NCBI GenBank assembly: GCA_029255685.2
Contig: CM055311.2
Coordinates: 53,651,048 to 53,715,047, forward strand
DNA from: Silene conica
Taxonomy: Eukaryota; Streptophyta; Magnoliopsida; Caryophyllales; Caryophyllaceae
Reading direction: 5' to 3'
DNA length: 64,000 nt
Part shown: positions 12,097 to 23,211 of the stretch, piece after piece
How positions within the stretch are numbered: the first letter of the stretch is position 1
Layout of the letters: every line of letters starts with the position of its first letter
Program-made: the position numbers and the translations under genes
The notes under the pieces: model-generated
The model's input: the letters and a program-made list of their open reading frames with translations, nothing else
What the model was told of the DNA's origin: nothing
Databases searched by the model: none

Positions 12097-13861
12097 GGCT
12101 TCCCTAGTTTTGGTACTGGTTTGGGGAAGCCAGTTTGTGAGTACCACCGTTCTTTCCATCTTTTCTTTTGTTTTTCTTTTTGTTTTTAGGAGCATGTATT
12201 AGGTTGATATCCCTTTTCCCTTACTTGCTGGTTTTGATGTCCTGAGAAGACAACGAGGGCGTTGTCTGTTTTGGTTTGGGGAGGGTATGCATCCTTTTAC
12301 GTCTGCATTTGCATTTCCTTTTGCATTCACGTTTATTGCTTTATGTAAATTTCAGAAAATTTTCAAAATTTCAAAAAATATCATGTTTCCTTTTGCATTT
12401 AGTCGAGTCGGATTGGAGATTTGATGAGGACAAAGCTGTTTATAGTCAATTTCATGTCATGTTATGCCAATTTTCGACCCTTGCCTTGCGAATTTTTAAG
12501 CATCATCCAGAATTTTGTCATGGACTTCATGTTAGATCACTAGACTTGACTCATAGTTTTGGCAACCTACTACACATTATGAGCTTTAGAGCCTTTAAAC
12601 TGGTGACCTCTATGACCGGTTACATTAGGTATGTGAGTAGTACTCCCTGCATTTCATGTTTTGCATGTGTATGAGTCTTGGTTTCTTATTGCCTACACGC
12701 ATCGGTTTGAGGTTGGTATTACACGTAGGGAACTATTGCATCACCCCCTTCTCGTTTTGCCCATTTAGCTCCACATTAGCCAAAAAACTGCCTTCTATCC
12801 TTTAAACTACATCCTATATCTTGCCTACCTTATGCTGAGCTAGGAGTAGTGAAGGATTTGTGCCATTTTATCAATTTTTGGCCTGTTTTCACTGTTGTTG
12901 GAGTATTTTCGAAGGAAGGGAAGTTTTTTAGCTGAGTTATAATCGATCGAGAGCCCTTGATCCTCGATCGAGGAGTTTTTCTGGTTAAGTATGATCGATC
13001 GACAACTTTTAAAAGAAAAGAGCTCGATCGAAGCACTTTTTGCTCGATCGAGTAATCTGGGAAAGGAAAGCACTCGATCGACCACCCTTTTAGGTCGATC
13101 GAGGAGAATTTACCACTGTTAGACTACCGAAAGAATTCATCGAAAGAAAATTCAAAAATTCAAAAGAAAAACGAATTCAAAAAAAAAAGGAAAGAAAAAG
13201 AAAAAATTGATGAAAAGGAAAAATATGGAAATTGAATATCCGGTTGACAGTTGGTAAGATTTTGGGTAGTGTTTTGTTTGCCTAGCAAAGGCAATGGGCT
13301 TTATGTATAGTCGGAAGATTTGGGGATGTACTTTCATGAGATTTGGAGGTTCTAGCTCAGCTTAAACCCCCACTTACCCATACTTGTTTTACCCCTTTTT
13401 GTCCCACTTAGCCTCACTTTCCCAAAACTTGCAATAGTTCGGCGTGTAATGGACATCATTGGTGGTTGTGCGTGTGTACGGTGCTTGAAACCTTTATTCA
13501 TTCTAGTCTAGCATATATGTTTTGTTGGTCGTAGTTTAGGCAAGAGTCTATACTTCCTTATTCTTCTCTTCTCTTCACATATATTTTTGTCGTTTGCTTT
13601 GCTTGAGAGAAGAGTGATTCCGGGAGAGTCCGAAACTTTATGAGTCTAGCAAGGTTGAAAGTCTACATGTGTTTCCCATGATATGTACAAATTCGTTCGC
13701 TTATTTCTAATCTTGGCATCGGTTGATTTTGGACATAGTATGTATTTGGCATTGACTATTTTGGTAGCTTTGAGTCCTTCTCCATCCATTAGGTCCGTAG
13801 TTTATCCTTAGTTTGCATTTAGTTTGCTTGAGGACAAGCAAAGGTTCGGTTTGGGGAAGTT
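12097..13861 (+). other. Non-coding 3' part of element D with polypurine tract copies
   Basis: No gene is present. A fourth palindrome cluster with about seven CGATCGA copies lies at 12952-13105, followed by an A-rich stretch (13140-13230). The polypurine tract GGTTTGGGGAAG at 13849-13860 sits directly before the 3' LTR, and similar words occur at 12118-12129 and 12273-12282. Confidence 0.75.
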
Positions 13862-15606
13862 TGATGTGTGCATTTTGTATAGACTTTTTAGTCTTGTTTT
13901 AGCACACATTCTCACAATAATCGGTGATTTTATATCATTTTATACCCCGTATGTGCTACTTTGTGTTCGTGTTGCTATTTTGCAGATATTGACCGAATAG
14001 TAGCGGAAACCGAGCTTTTTCTACCTGAAAGCACTGTATCTCAATAGGCGATGGAAGAATCACGATTGGCTGTGTATCAATCGAGGGTTTTGGAGAGATT
14101 AATCAACCTATGGCCTATCGAAGATCCTATCGAGAAGGAAAGTCCTCGATCGAGCTGTCCTGTGCTCGATCGAGAGGTAGCCCATGAAGAAAGCACTCGG
14201 TCGATAACCAAAATGATCGATCGAGAGGTGTCAAAGAAGAGGAGTCGATCGAGCAACCTTCTATCTTCGATCGACTGGTTTTTGAAGACTAAAGTGCTCG
14301 ATCGAGAGGAAATTTCTCTCGATCGAGAGCTTTAGAGAACCTTCGTGTTCACCTCAGTTATTACTGCAGTTCAGATTTCTTCGCCTATTTAAAGGGCTCG
14401 TTTGAGAGCATTAGGTCATAAGTTTTCATACCCTAATATACTCTTTGCAACGTTTACCTTTAGGTTATTATTTTACAGAAACTTTGTAGCCGTCGTATCT
14501 TTACAATATTTCCGAGTTCTTCGTTCTTTCTTTCTAAGGATTGCAATTTCTGTTCTTGCCTTTTGTTACTGTAATCCTTCTTTTCTCATCTTTAATTTCT
14601 ATTCTTATCTTAGTTTCTGCTTACTGTTTTCGTTCTGTGAATTTCGATCTGTTTCGCGCGTAGTACTCTGTTTTCGTATGTTTATGTTCATCGTTGTTTT
14701 TCATCCATTTTCTGTCTTTGATTTTTACCCTATGATTTCGTTCATTGTCTTTGTTAATCCCTGTTTCTAGTTTCAATCTAGTCATACTAAATCCCTGCTT
14801 AATTCGTATCATATCGTATGCTAGTTTATTATTTTTATATCCGTCTTAAGAATACCGAAACCGCGCCCATTTCCATCCCTTTGTTTCTCGTTGATTTCAC
14901 ATTCTCTGCCTTTTTCTTATTATAGTACGATTTTTATCTCTCATTTTATTATGTCATATGCTAGTTCTCTCGTTATCGTCATAGTCATTGTTAATCCCAT
15001 CATGAGTAGCTAAACCCCTTTATATGTTGGGATGAGGGAAATTGTGTCGAACGTTTGATATGTAGTAGTCGGGTTAGACCGTTTTTGGTGGGAGTAATCG
15101 TTAAACAATTTAATTCATGTTCGGTTTAGTGAGTGTAGTTAATTCCCGACCTAGACCGGAAGGTTGGATGGGTAAGACTTGTTTATTGATTTTAAATATT
15201 TTTTGTGAGAGCGGAAGTTAAGCAAACACGACCTTAGGGCGACTTAAGACCGGAAGGTATAGTTGGGTTTGAGACTTGACCGTAATAACCCAGCCTTTTC
15301 CACCAATAACTGGGCCTATCCCAATTACGTCAATCATACGTGAGACACAACGACCCGAATTCCCAACATATTCCCTTTCCTTTATTTTTATCTCATCTTG
15401 TGTTAGTTTCGTATTTTTATTCTCTCGCATATCTTATAACTCGTAGCAGTTTAGTTATCACTTTTGAAAACCCCCAATTTTGTGACCATAGGTAAAAACC
15501 GATAGTTGAACAAGTTCGCTTCCCTGAGGAGACTGACCCTATTTACCGCTAGCTTCTGTTAGTAGTACCTAGGCATTTATTTTTGTTGCATAAACGACCG
15601 GCATCA
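13862..15606 (+). repeat. Element D 3' LTR (1745 bp)
   Basis: It has the same termini as the 5' LTR (TGATGTGTGC ... GGCATCA). It differs from it by scattered substitutions and a few indels, so the insertion is not very recent. It is followed by the target duplication GTCCT at 15607-15611. Confidence 0.9.
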
Positions 15607-15611
15607 GTCCT

Positions 15612-16510
15612 ATCAGCCCGGCCATAACACGAAAGAAAACTCTTCTGCCCATTTGCCTTTTCGTGCTTTTAGCTTCTTTTTCAGGCAGTTTATGATTATC
15701 TTGTTGCTTGGCCTGGCCGTTTGCTTTTGGATAGCCTGGAGTTGGTGTGATAAGCTTGATATTTCAGGCTTCACAAAATGCGATTGTTCTCTTGCCTATG
15801 AACTGGCTGCCATTGTCACAAATGATTTCTGAGGGGATGCTATATCTGCATATGCTGTTTCTCTTGATAAAGGAGATGACATCATTCTGCTTGACTTGCC
15901 TGAATAAATGAATCCACCTCAATCCATTTGGAAAAGTAGTTAGTCATTGCCAGCATGAATACGTTCTGGCCTGGAGCCTTGGGTATTTTGCCAACAATGT
16001 CCATTCTCCACTTAATGAATGGCCAAGGAGCAGAGATTGAGTGTAGATGCTCAGAGGGCTGATGAATATATGGTGCATGGATCTGACATGCTTTGCATTT
16101 GGAGCTGAATTCTTGGCAATCGGCCCTTAGTGTTGGCCAAAAGTAGCTTGTCCTGAGTACCTTGATTGCTAGGCTTCTTCCGCCTCTATGATTCCCACAG
16201 TGTCCTTCGTGTATTCCTGACAGCGCTTGTTCAGCCTCTTGTGGTTCCAGGCACCGGAGGTATGGTCCAGCCTGCGATCGCTTAAAAATTGTGTTGTTAA
16301 TAATAGTATACGAAGCAGCTTTAATTTGGAGGGCTTTAGCATCTTGCCTGTTCAGGGGTAATATTCCCTGAAGGAGCCAATCATAGTATGGTTTTGTCCA
16401 GGAGTTCGCAATGTATATGGGGAAGGTCTGGTTCCTCCTGTCTATTGAAGATTCTAATAGGTAAACTATAGGAATGTTGTCAAAGTCAGGGGGACTGAAA
16501 TTGGATCCTA
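15612..16510 (-). pseudogene. Element C integrase, N-terminal and core part
   Basis: The minus-strand reading shows the HHCC zinc-binding region (…HCGNHRGGRSLA… and CKACQIHAP), followed by the core start [18 protein letters not shown] and TNYFSKWIE, closely matching elements B and F. The second half of the core is broken by several stops. The C-terminal end is on the other side of element D at 3801-4244. Confidence 0.75.
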
Positions 16511-16516
16511 GGTCGA

Positions 16517-17521
16517 CTAGGGCATCGGCCTGGGTAATTGGTCAATACTGAAACTAGTAAATTTGGCCTTCAAATTTTGGACGATGTCTAGATAGAGCAT
16601 CATTTTTGAACCTTTTGCAGCGTAGACTCCATGAACTTGATTTGAAATGAGAAGAGAATCGGTGTGTACCTTTACATTCTTGGCACCTAGATCGACACAT
16701 ACCTTTAGACCGGCTATTAGAGCTTCGTATTCTGCTTCATTATTCGTTGCTTCGAATGCACAACTTATAGCATGTATTATCCTATCCCCATGAGGTGATT
16801 TGAGTACTACACCTAAGCATGTTCCCCTCATATTGGCTTCACCGTCGACAAATAAGGTCCATACTAGGTCTGATTGGTCGCTGGTCAGTGCATTTATTTC
16901 TTTAATTGACTCTGGCTCAAGGGTAGGATTAAAATTAGCCACAAATTCCGCTAATGCTTGAGATTTGATTGTTGTCCTGAGTTCAAACTTAATATTGTAG
17001 GTGCTGAGCTGAACTGACCATTTGTACATGCGTCCGGACAGTTCAGGTTTACGCAGGACAGATTTGATGGATAGATTGGTCCGGACTATTATAGGGTGGC
17101 TCTTAAAATAGGGTCTTAACTTGGTGCAACTGATAATTAAATCTGGAACATATTTTTCAAGTAGTCCACACCTCATTTCATCATCCAGGAGACTTTTACT
17201 TACATAGTAGACTGGGTGTTGTTGTCCGTCCAGCTCTTTGACCAAAACTCCACTAACCGCAGTCTCAGTTACTGAGAGATAAACCGTCAGGGGTTCATCT
17301 TTTACTGGCTTGGCTAGTAAGGGAGGAGTGGACATGTAACTTTTTAAATCTTCGAAGGCTGGCTGGTGATCAGGGGTCCACAGGAAGTCTTTGCTCTTTC
17401 TGAGCAGATTATAGAATGACTTGCATCTCTCGGATGACCTTGATATAAATCTGTTCAGGGCTGCTACCCTTCCTGATAAGTTTTGGACGTCTTTGACGCT
17501 TTTCGGTGGTTCCAACTCCAA
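16517..17521 (-). pseudogene. Element C RT end and dual RNase H region
   Basis: A 334-codon open stretch begins with the conserved KSVKDVQNLSGRVAALNRFI connection. A first RNase H-like part follows (VYLSVTETAVSGVLVKELDG…HPVYYVSKSL), then a second, archaeal-type RNase H (WTLFVDGEANMRGTCLGVVL… EATNNEAEYEALIAGL). Two RNase H regions in a row are a hallmark of the Tat lineage. The Asp of VDG, the Glu of EAEYEAL and the Asp of VHTDS are kept. The flanking frames are shifted. Confidence 0.8.
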
Positions 17522-17536
17522 GATGGCCTTGATCTG

Positions 17537-18271
17537 CTAAGGGTTGGCTTCTATTCCTCCCTTTGTCACCATGTAGCCCAAGAATTTGCCTGCTGAGACT
17601 GCAAAGTGACATTTGGAGGGATTTAACTTCATATTGAATTGTTCTAGTATTTGGAATGCTTTTTCCAGGTCTTTAACGTGATCTACAACTCTTTTGGACT
17701 TGACCATCATGTCGTCAATGTAGACTTCCATAGTGTCTCCAATTTGATCTTTGAACATCATATTGACCAGCCTCTGGTAGGTTGCCCCTGCATTTTTCAG
17801 ACCAAAGGGCATAGCAGTATAACAATATATACCTCTTTCAGTGATGAATGATGTGCTTTCCTGGTCTGAAGCATGCATCTTTATCTGATTAAACCCACTT
17901 GAAGCGTCCATGAAGGTTAGCATAATGTGCCCTGCTGTGGCATCTACCATGGCATCAATGTGTGGCAAAGGAAACGGATCCTTTGGGCAAGCTTTGTTTA
18001 GGTCAGTGTAATCTACACAGACCCTCCACTTGCCATTATTCTTTTTCACGACCACCACATTGGCTAGCCAGTCAGGGTACATGATTTCTCTTATCATTCC
18101 CATGTCCAGTAGCTTTTCAACTTCTTGGTTGATGATCTCGTTTCTTTCAGAGGCAAATTTTCGTCTTTTTTGTTGCACAGGCTTGAAAGATGTGTCGATA
18201 TTGAGTTTATGGGTAATAATATTAGCATCAATACAAGTCATATCAAAATGTGACCAAGCGAAACAAGTCAT
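17537..18271 (-). pseudogene. Element C reverse transcriptase
   Basis: An open stretch of 244 codons carries the RT signatures WRVCVDYTDLNKACPKDPFP, TFMDASSGFNQI, MPFGLKNAGATYQRLVN and the catalytic YIDDM box, in that order. It is an almost complete palm and fingers domain of the Ty3/gypsy type. It ends at a frame change before the thumb/RNase H part. It would copy the element RNA into DNA, but the surrounding gag-pol is broken, so this copy cannot make a full polyprotein. Confidence 0.85.
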
Positions 18272-18429
18272 TTTAGTTTAGAGAAAATTAACCAGATCGG
18301 GCCTGATAAGTCAGGTGCATCAGAGCCAACAAGTGCCTTCCTGTCAGGAAATTCTTGGTTTAGGATTACCTCTCCTGTTTCCATCTGTGATTCTGCAACG
18401 TATTCTTTCCTGACAGGGGACTTTACTTG

Positions 18430-18929
18430 CTATGCCAGGGACTTACCCGACTCTGATGGTTTCAAAGCCTGCGAGTAACATTCCTGAGTTGTTCTCTGTT
18501 CTCCTCTGATCGTAGTTACTCCCCATTCGGTTGGTATCTTTACACACTGATGATATGCGGATGAGAGTGCTTTGACATTGTGCATCCATGGTCTACCCAG
18601 GATCACATTATACGAGGACAAGCAATTCAGGACTCCAAATCTTTCATAAGATGCAACTCCGTCTGCATATGTTGACAAATTGATCTCCCCAGGGTAATTC
18701 TGGTTTCACCACTGAATCCGACCAGCGCACTTGACTTCTTGATGATTTGGTTTTCACTTATCTTCATAGTGTTTAATACATCCATCATTATCAGATTGAT
18801 TGAGGTGCCTCTGTCTATCAATATTCGGGAAACTTTTGCTGTACCGATTTGCATTGTTTTGACCAGGCTGTCATGATGTAAGTCCGGTACTCCTTGCAAA
18901 TTACAGTCGTTAAAAGTGACAGTATGCAA
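18430..18929 (-). pseudogene. Element C protease region
   Basis: The minus strand reads through VPDLHHDSLVKTMQIGTAKVSRILIDRGTSINLI, the retropepsin region. The catalytic Asp-Gly-Gly/Ser of relative F (IDGGSSINL) has become IDRGTS, which would not be active. After a frameshift near 18690 the reading continues as CLSSYNVILGRPWMHNVKA, the ILGRPW segment. Both parts are collinear with element F 35678-36178. Confidence 0.75.
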
Positions 18930-19374
18930 AGAAATAGACCTAGAAGGAGGCTGAAGTTTTGACTCCCTGACAACTTTCTTAGCTGCTGAGTTGGTTAGAC
19001 TGTAGATTTCTGATTCTCCATTTATGAATTTGACTTCATAAAGGGAGGAGGAGGAGGTGGTGCCCTTGCATATCCTTCAAGTAGCCTTTCCTGATCAGGT
19101 ATGCCACTTGCTTCCTCAACTGGATTCACTCTTCTGTGATGTGTCTAATATCCTAATGGAATTCACACCACTTTGAAGAGTCTCTTCTGGGATTGTCAGA
19201 TTTCTCTTGCCACCTGACTGTATCTCCCGGCCCATGCCTTCCAGTTTTTTTATTAACCCTATAGTAAAAATAGAGAAGTTATACTCAGCAATAGTAAGTA
19301 GGGTTGAAGGGTTACCTCTATGTTCTTGGGCCATGTTGACTTCGGATCTTTCAGGCCTGGAGTATGGTGCGGAT
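18930..19374 (-). pseudogene. Element C gag C-terminal remnant
   Basis: The stretch is collinear with element F 35210-35680, including the degraded CEFH...H...C zinc-finger region specific to Tat gag (near 19090-19170), with several stops. It ends at the target duplication CGGAT (19370-19374), where element B interrupts gag. The reading resumes at 29374. Confidence 0.65.
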
Positions 19375-19896
19375 TGTTTTGGTAAAATTTCTACCGGGTC
19401 AAGTTACTGTGATATGGGTCAAAGTACCAACCAGTAAATGAATATGCGCAAAAACGAATGTAAAGAACGAAAGAACAAAAGAATGACACGTAAGGTTTTT
19501 GGTGACGCGGAAAAACCCAATGAGGGAAACAACCGTGGGGGGAACGGAATCCCACCAAGTTTTCACTATTTGAGGATGATCGCTGTTTTGAGCTAAGTAC
19601 AAGTGCGGGAGTGCGTAAGTAAAAATTACAACGTAGGAAGTGAGTCCATAATGGATGCCCTAATTTCTCTTTATATAGCCTTGGACTCCTGGTCAGCTGG
19701 TCCTGGCTCTGGTCCTGGTCAGCTCCAGGAATATAGGAAAGAGTCTAGGGGAATATTCCTCTAGGGTTTTGACCTCTTCCTCTCCTTCTAACGTCTCTTT
19801 TCTTTTCTTTTGATATGTGTTATCTCCTTGATGGGCTGCTGCTTCTAGGCGTGCTTCTGGGCCCAATTATGCGAGGGCGAATTTTTGGGCTCAACA
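19375..19896 (-). repeat. Element B 3' LTR
   Basis: It is matched along its length by 28846-29368. On the minus strand it starts TGTTGAGCCC and ends CCAAAACA. A TATATAAA box lies at 19669-19676 on the minus strand. Confidence 0.92.
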
Positions 19897-20136
19897 ATTT
19901 CCCCCAAATTTCAGCCTGACTTTGCTTTCAATTGGGCTGGAATTTATTTCTGCTTCTGGAAGTTACTTGGTTGGTTGTGGGTTGCCTTTACTGCGCTTGC
20001 TGACGTACGTGCCCCACTTGCCCCAACCTCCCATTTATTACCTGCTTTTTAACCGCTCATTGCCACTTGCTTTAACTCTTCGGTTTTCACCCTTCAAATT
20101 TGAATTTAACTTTCAATTTAACCACCCACTTTTTCT

Positions 20137-20144
20137 TATAAATA
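20137..20144 (+). promoter_or_regulatory. TATA box of the element B antisense gene
   Basis: TATAAATA lies about 130 bp before the ATG at 20277 and is followed by a C/T-rich leader, as in plant RNA polymerase II promoters. It lies outside the LTR, so the gene seems to have its own promoter. Confidence 0.6.
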
Positions 20145-20276
20145 CATCCTCAACCGTCCTTTTCACTTTTTACCTTCCTTTCTTCCCAATTTCTTTTACT
20201 CTTTCACTGTTTTCTTGCTTTTCTTGCTTCTTTTTCCCTTGCAATAAAAAATTTCTTACCGTTTTCCAAGTTCACT

Positions 20277-22367
20277 ATGTTTGCTCCTAGTTCTTCCGCT
20301 GCTACCCCATCTGCTACTCCTGCTGCTGGCTCTTCTGGGTCTTCTTCTGCGTTGGGGGACTATTCTGGTCCCTTCCCCTCGCAGAAGCTTTTTGCGCCCA
20401 GGTATCTTTGCAACTCTGCCTTCAACGAGTCTCATGCTACTCTCATAAGGATGAGGTTCGGCTTCCCGGAAGGGGTTGTCTTCCATTTCCCCCTTGCTGG
20501 TGAGAAGGCTGACTTTGCGAGGGAGGGGTGGACTTGCTTTTACGAGTACCCCTTCCGTCTGGGTCTGAGGTTCCCTTTTCTTGATTTAATTATCGATTTT
20601 CCGAAGTTAACCAAACTAGCTCTATGTCAAGTTGCTCCGCATGCATGGCGGATCCTGCTCAGCCTCTGTGCTCTGAACCGTGAACGAGGGCTTTATATAG
20701 GGTTGGCAGATTTGGGGCAGTGGTTCAACCCTCGTTCCTTGGGCCATTCTCAGTGCACCATTCGTGGGCATGATGGCGTGCCTTCTGCCATTGTTTTTTC
20801 CACCACTCCGGATGATAGCAAGTGGTTCACCCGCTTTGTTTTTGTCAAGATTGACACCTTGCCTTACTCGCCCGATTACATTTTTTCGGAGTGGCAGCCT
20901 GTGGAAGGTATGGTCTCTGTTCTGGCGTTATTTTTCTGGTTTGGATTTCTTCTGCTGTTATCTCTTGCTAATGGTTGGTTTGTCTCTTCAGGGAATAGTC
21001 TGGCTAAACTTCCTGAGTCTGAGGATTCTCCTGCTTCCAAGGCCAAGGTTCTTGACCTTCCTACTGAGGAGAGAACATTCTCCAAGCTGGTTCGGGACTC
21101 GGCTATTCTGGCGGTGAAGAAGGAGGGTACTGTGCTTCTTGTCTGGTTATTTTCTGAGTGGGTTTTACGTTTGGTCTAGTTGTTATGACTTTTGATGTTA
21201 TTTTCAGGCAAGCCCATGGTTAATGTGGACAGGGTGATGCAGCTGCGGAGGAAGAGGTTCACTCCTGGGGACGCGGGGTCCTCGAAGAAGAAGAAAGTGG
21301 AAGCTGTTGAGGGGAGCCTTGCTGCAGCTGGGTCCAAGGCTGCCCCTACCGAAGTGGATGCTGTTGATTCAGTCCAGAAGTCTGCTCCTGCGACTTCTTT
21401 CGTTGATCCCTCTCCTCTGTCAATCCCTGTTGAGATCCCTACCCCTGGTTTCAAAGTTATACTCGAGCATCTGCCTCGGCCGTCCTTTGGGGAGGGTGCC
21501 TCTTCTCCTGCGCTGCACCTAGAACTCCCAGGAGGTTTTGGTGGGTCCAAAACTGCCCTCTGGCCTGCTCTGGATTCACTGCTCTTTCCTGCCTCTGCCT
21601 CTATCATGAATCCCCGTCCTTTCAAAGACCTGATTAGGCATACTGCAGAGATTTCTTTTGAGGTAGCTTTTCTTTTTTCTCTTTTTCTTTTTTTTTGGTC
21701 TTGACCTGGTCTGGATTCCCAGGTCCTGGAGCTGTCGGTTTGTGCCAAACGTCAGAGCGAGGCTCTGTTGGCTGAACTTCATTGTTTAAAGACGGCTCAG
21801 GCGGAGGCTCTGAGGAGAAGGCAGGAGGCGGAGAGGATGCAGGAAGCCCTGGCGAAGAAGGAGAAGGAGATAGCGGCAAAGTTGAGTTTGGAGGAGGCTC
21901 TGAGGGAAAATCTGCGGTAGGCTGTTGAGCGTTCTCGTCGGGACGTGGCTGTGGGCCAGGAGATGCTCAAGGCTCAAGAGGAGACCTTCCAGAACCAGTT
22001 GGCCACGACTCAGTCTAAGCTGGAGCGGGCCTTAGCCTCAGAGGCTGATCTGGTGCTGAGGGTGGAAGCTCTGGAGCATAAGAAGGCTGGTCTGCAGGAA
22101 GCTCTGATCGAGGCCGTTGCCTACACTGCTGCTGAGACCCGGATTAAATGTGTTAAGGAGTTCCAGGAGGGTAGTCATACCACCTGGGACTTAGCTGCTC
22201 TGGAGGAGACTTTCGCTGCAGATTTTCCTGAGGGTCTGAACATGGACCTGATTTTTGATGATAATGAAGAAGAAGGCGTGCTGGGGTCCCAAAATGCTGG
22301 AGAGGAGGTCACCTCTGGCCCCACCTGCGTTGATGTTGCTGCTGCTGAACCTACTCCTGATGAGTAG
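20277..22367 (+). CDS. Element B antisense ORF: Transposase_28-like protein, four exons
   Basis: I infer exons 20277-20907, 20992-21126, 21208-21662 and 21723-22367. All three introns are GT...AG, and joining them keeps one frame of about 620 codons. Residues about 25-170 contain the pattern of the plant 'putative gypsy type transposon' (Transposase_28) family: RFGFPEGVVFHFPLAGEKAD, FYEYPFRLGLRFPFLDLIIDF and APHAWRILLSLCAL. The middle is Pro/Ser-rich and basic (KRFTPGDAGSSKKKK). The last exon is a long Glu/Ala/Arg coiled coil with an acidic end. There is one in-frame TAG at 21918. It lies opposite to gag-pol between pol and the 3' LTR, the place where extra ORFs occur in several Tat elements. 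Its role is unknown. Confidence 0.75.
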
Positions 22368-22760
22368 GTTCTTTTTTAACTTGCGTTGCTGGGCCCTGAT
22401 ATGGGCGTAAAAAAATTTTGTCTTGAAACTTTTTGGTGCCCTTGCGTGGGCTTAAATCTGTTGTAATTTGCTGCTGGTCCTGGTGGACCAGCAAAAACAA
22501 TTCTGTTACTGGGCTGCCCTGGGTAGTTCCTTTTTTTTGAATCGTATGTTCCTCCGTTGTATGGGGCTTTGTTTACTGTTGGTTTCTTGCCGTTTTCTGG
22601 CGTTTTCTTTTGTACATGCATGTTTCATTTGTGTTTTGGCCATCGCTGCTTTGGTGTGCTGGCCTGGTGTTTTAGATACCCATCCCTATACCGGGGTACC
22701 GGGCTTGACTTAGGTTCTCCTGAGGTCTAAGGGAACTGCTCTGGTCTGGTGGAGGCACCT
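22368..22760. other. Gap between the convergent antisense gene and gag-pol of element B
   Basis: There is no coding sequence. It probably holds the 3' ends of the two convergent transcripts. Confidence 0.5.
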
Positions 22761-23211
22761 CTAGATGATATACTTTTTTAAGTGAAGTATATTCCATGAT
22801 CTGGGTATCATTTCCCCTTCCATTGTAATTAGTCTGTAGGCCCCATTACCAACTATGCTCTCAACTTGGTATGGGCCCTCCCAGTTGTAGGCAAATTTTC
22901 CTGCTTGTCGGTTTTTGGTGTTCTGGAACACCTTTCTCAGGACCAGATCTCCTACTTGTAGGGTTCTGATCCTGACATTTTTGTTGTAGCTCCGAGCTAC
23001 CATCTGCTTATATGAGGCCATTCTGACGTGGGCGATGGTCCCGAGTTCATCAACAGTGTCCAGGCTACTTGTCATTTCTACTTGGTTCAAGTCCTCAGTT
23101 ATACACCCGTATCCGTGGGTTGGAACTTTGACTTCAGAAGGAATTACAGCTTCTGCTCCGAAGACAAGGCTGAAGGGGGTCTGACCTGTTGCTACTTTTG
23201 GAGTAGTTCTG
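22761..23211 (-). pseudogene. Element B integrase C-terminal end
   Basis: It continues the integrase after a frameshift near 23212-23222. The minus strand shows VRMASYKQMVARSYNKNV, LQVGDLVLRKVF and WEGPYQVESIVGNGAYRL before the stop at 22761. It is collinear with 42059-42319 of element F. Confidence 0.8.

Larger units (their letters stand above)
4245..15606 (+). mobile_element. Element D: pol-less Athila-type Ty3/gypsy element, 11.4 kb
   Basis: The element has LTRs beginning TGATGTGTGC and ending CGGCATCA at 4245-6045 and 13862-15606. It is flanked by the 5-bp duplication GTCCT. The primer-binding site matches the 3' end of tRNA-Asp, as in Athila elements. The order is LTR, gag, protease, long spacer, ATHILA ORF-1-like gene, spacer, polypurine tract, LTR. 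No reverse transcriptase, RNase H or integrase can be found in any frame, so it is non-autonomous. It is inserted in the integrase of element C. Confidence 0.9.

Noticed and set aside
20876-21879. Minus-strand ORFs opposite the element B antisense gene
   Set aside because: They are shadows of the exons, with no resemblance to gag-pol parts, which end at 22761.
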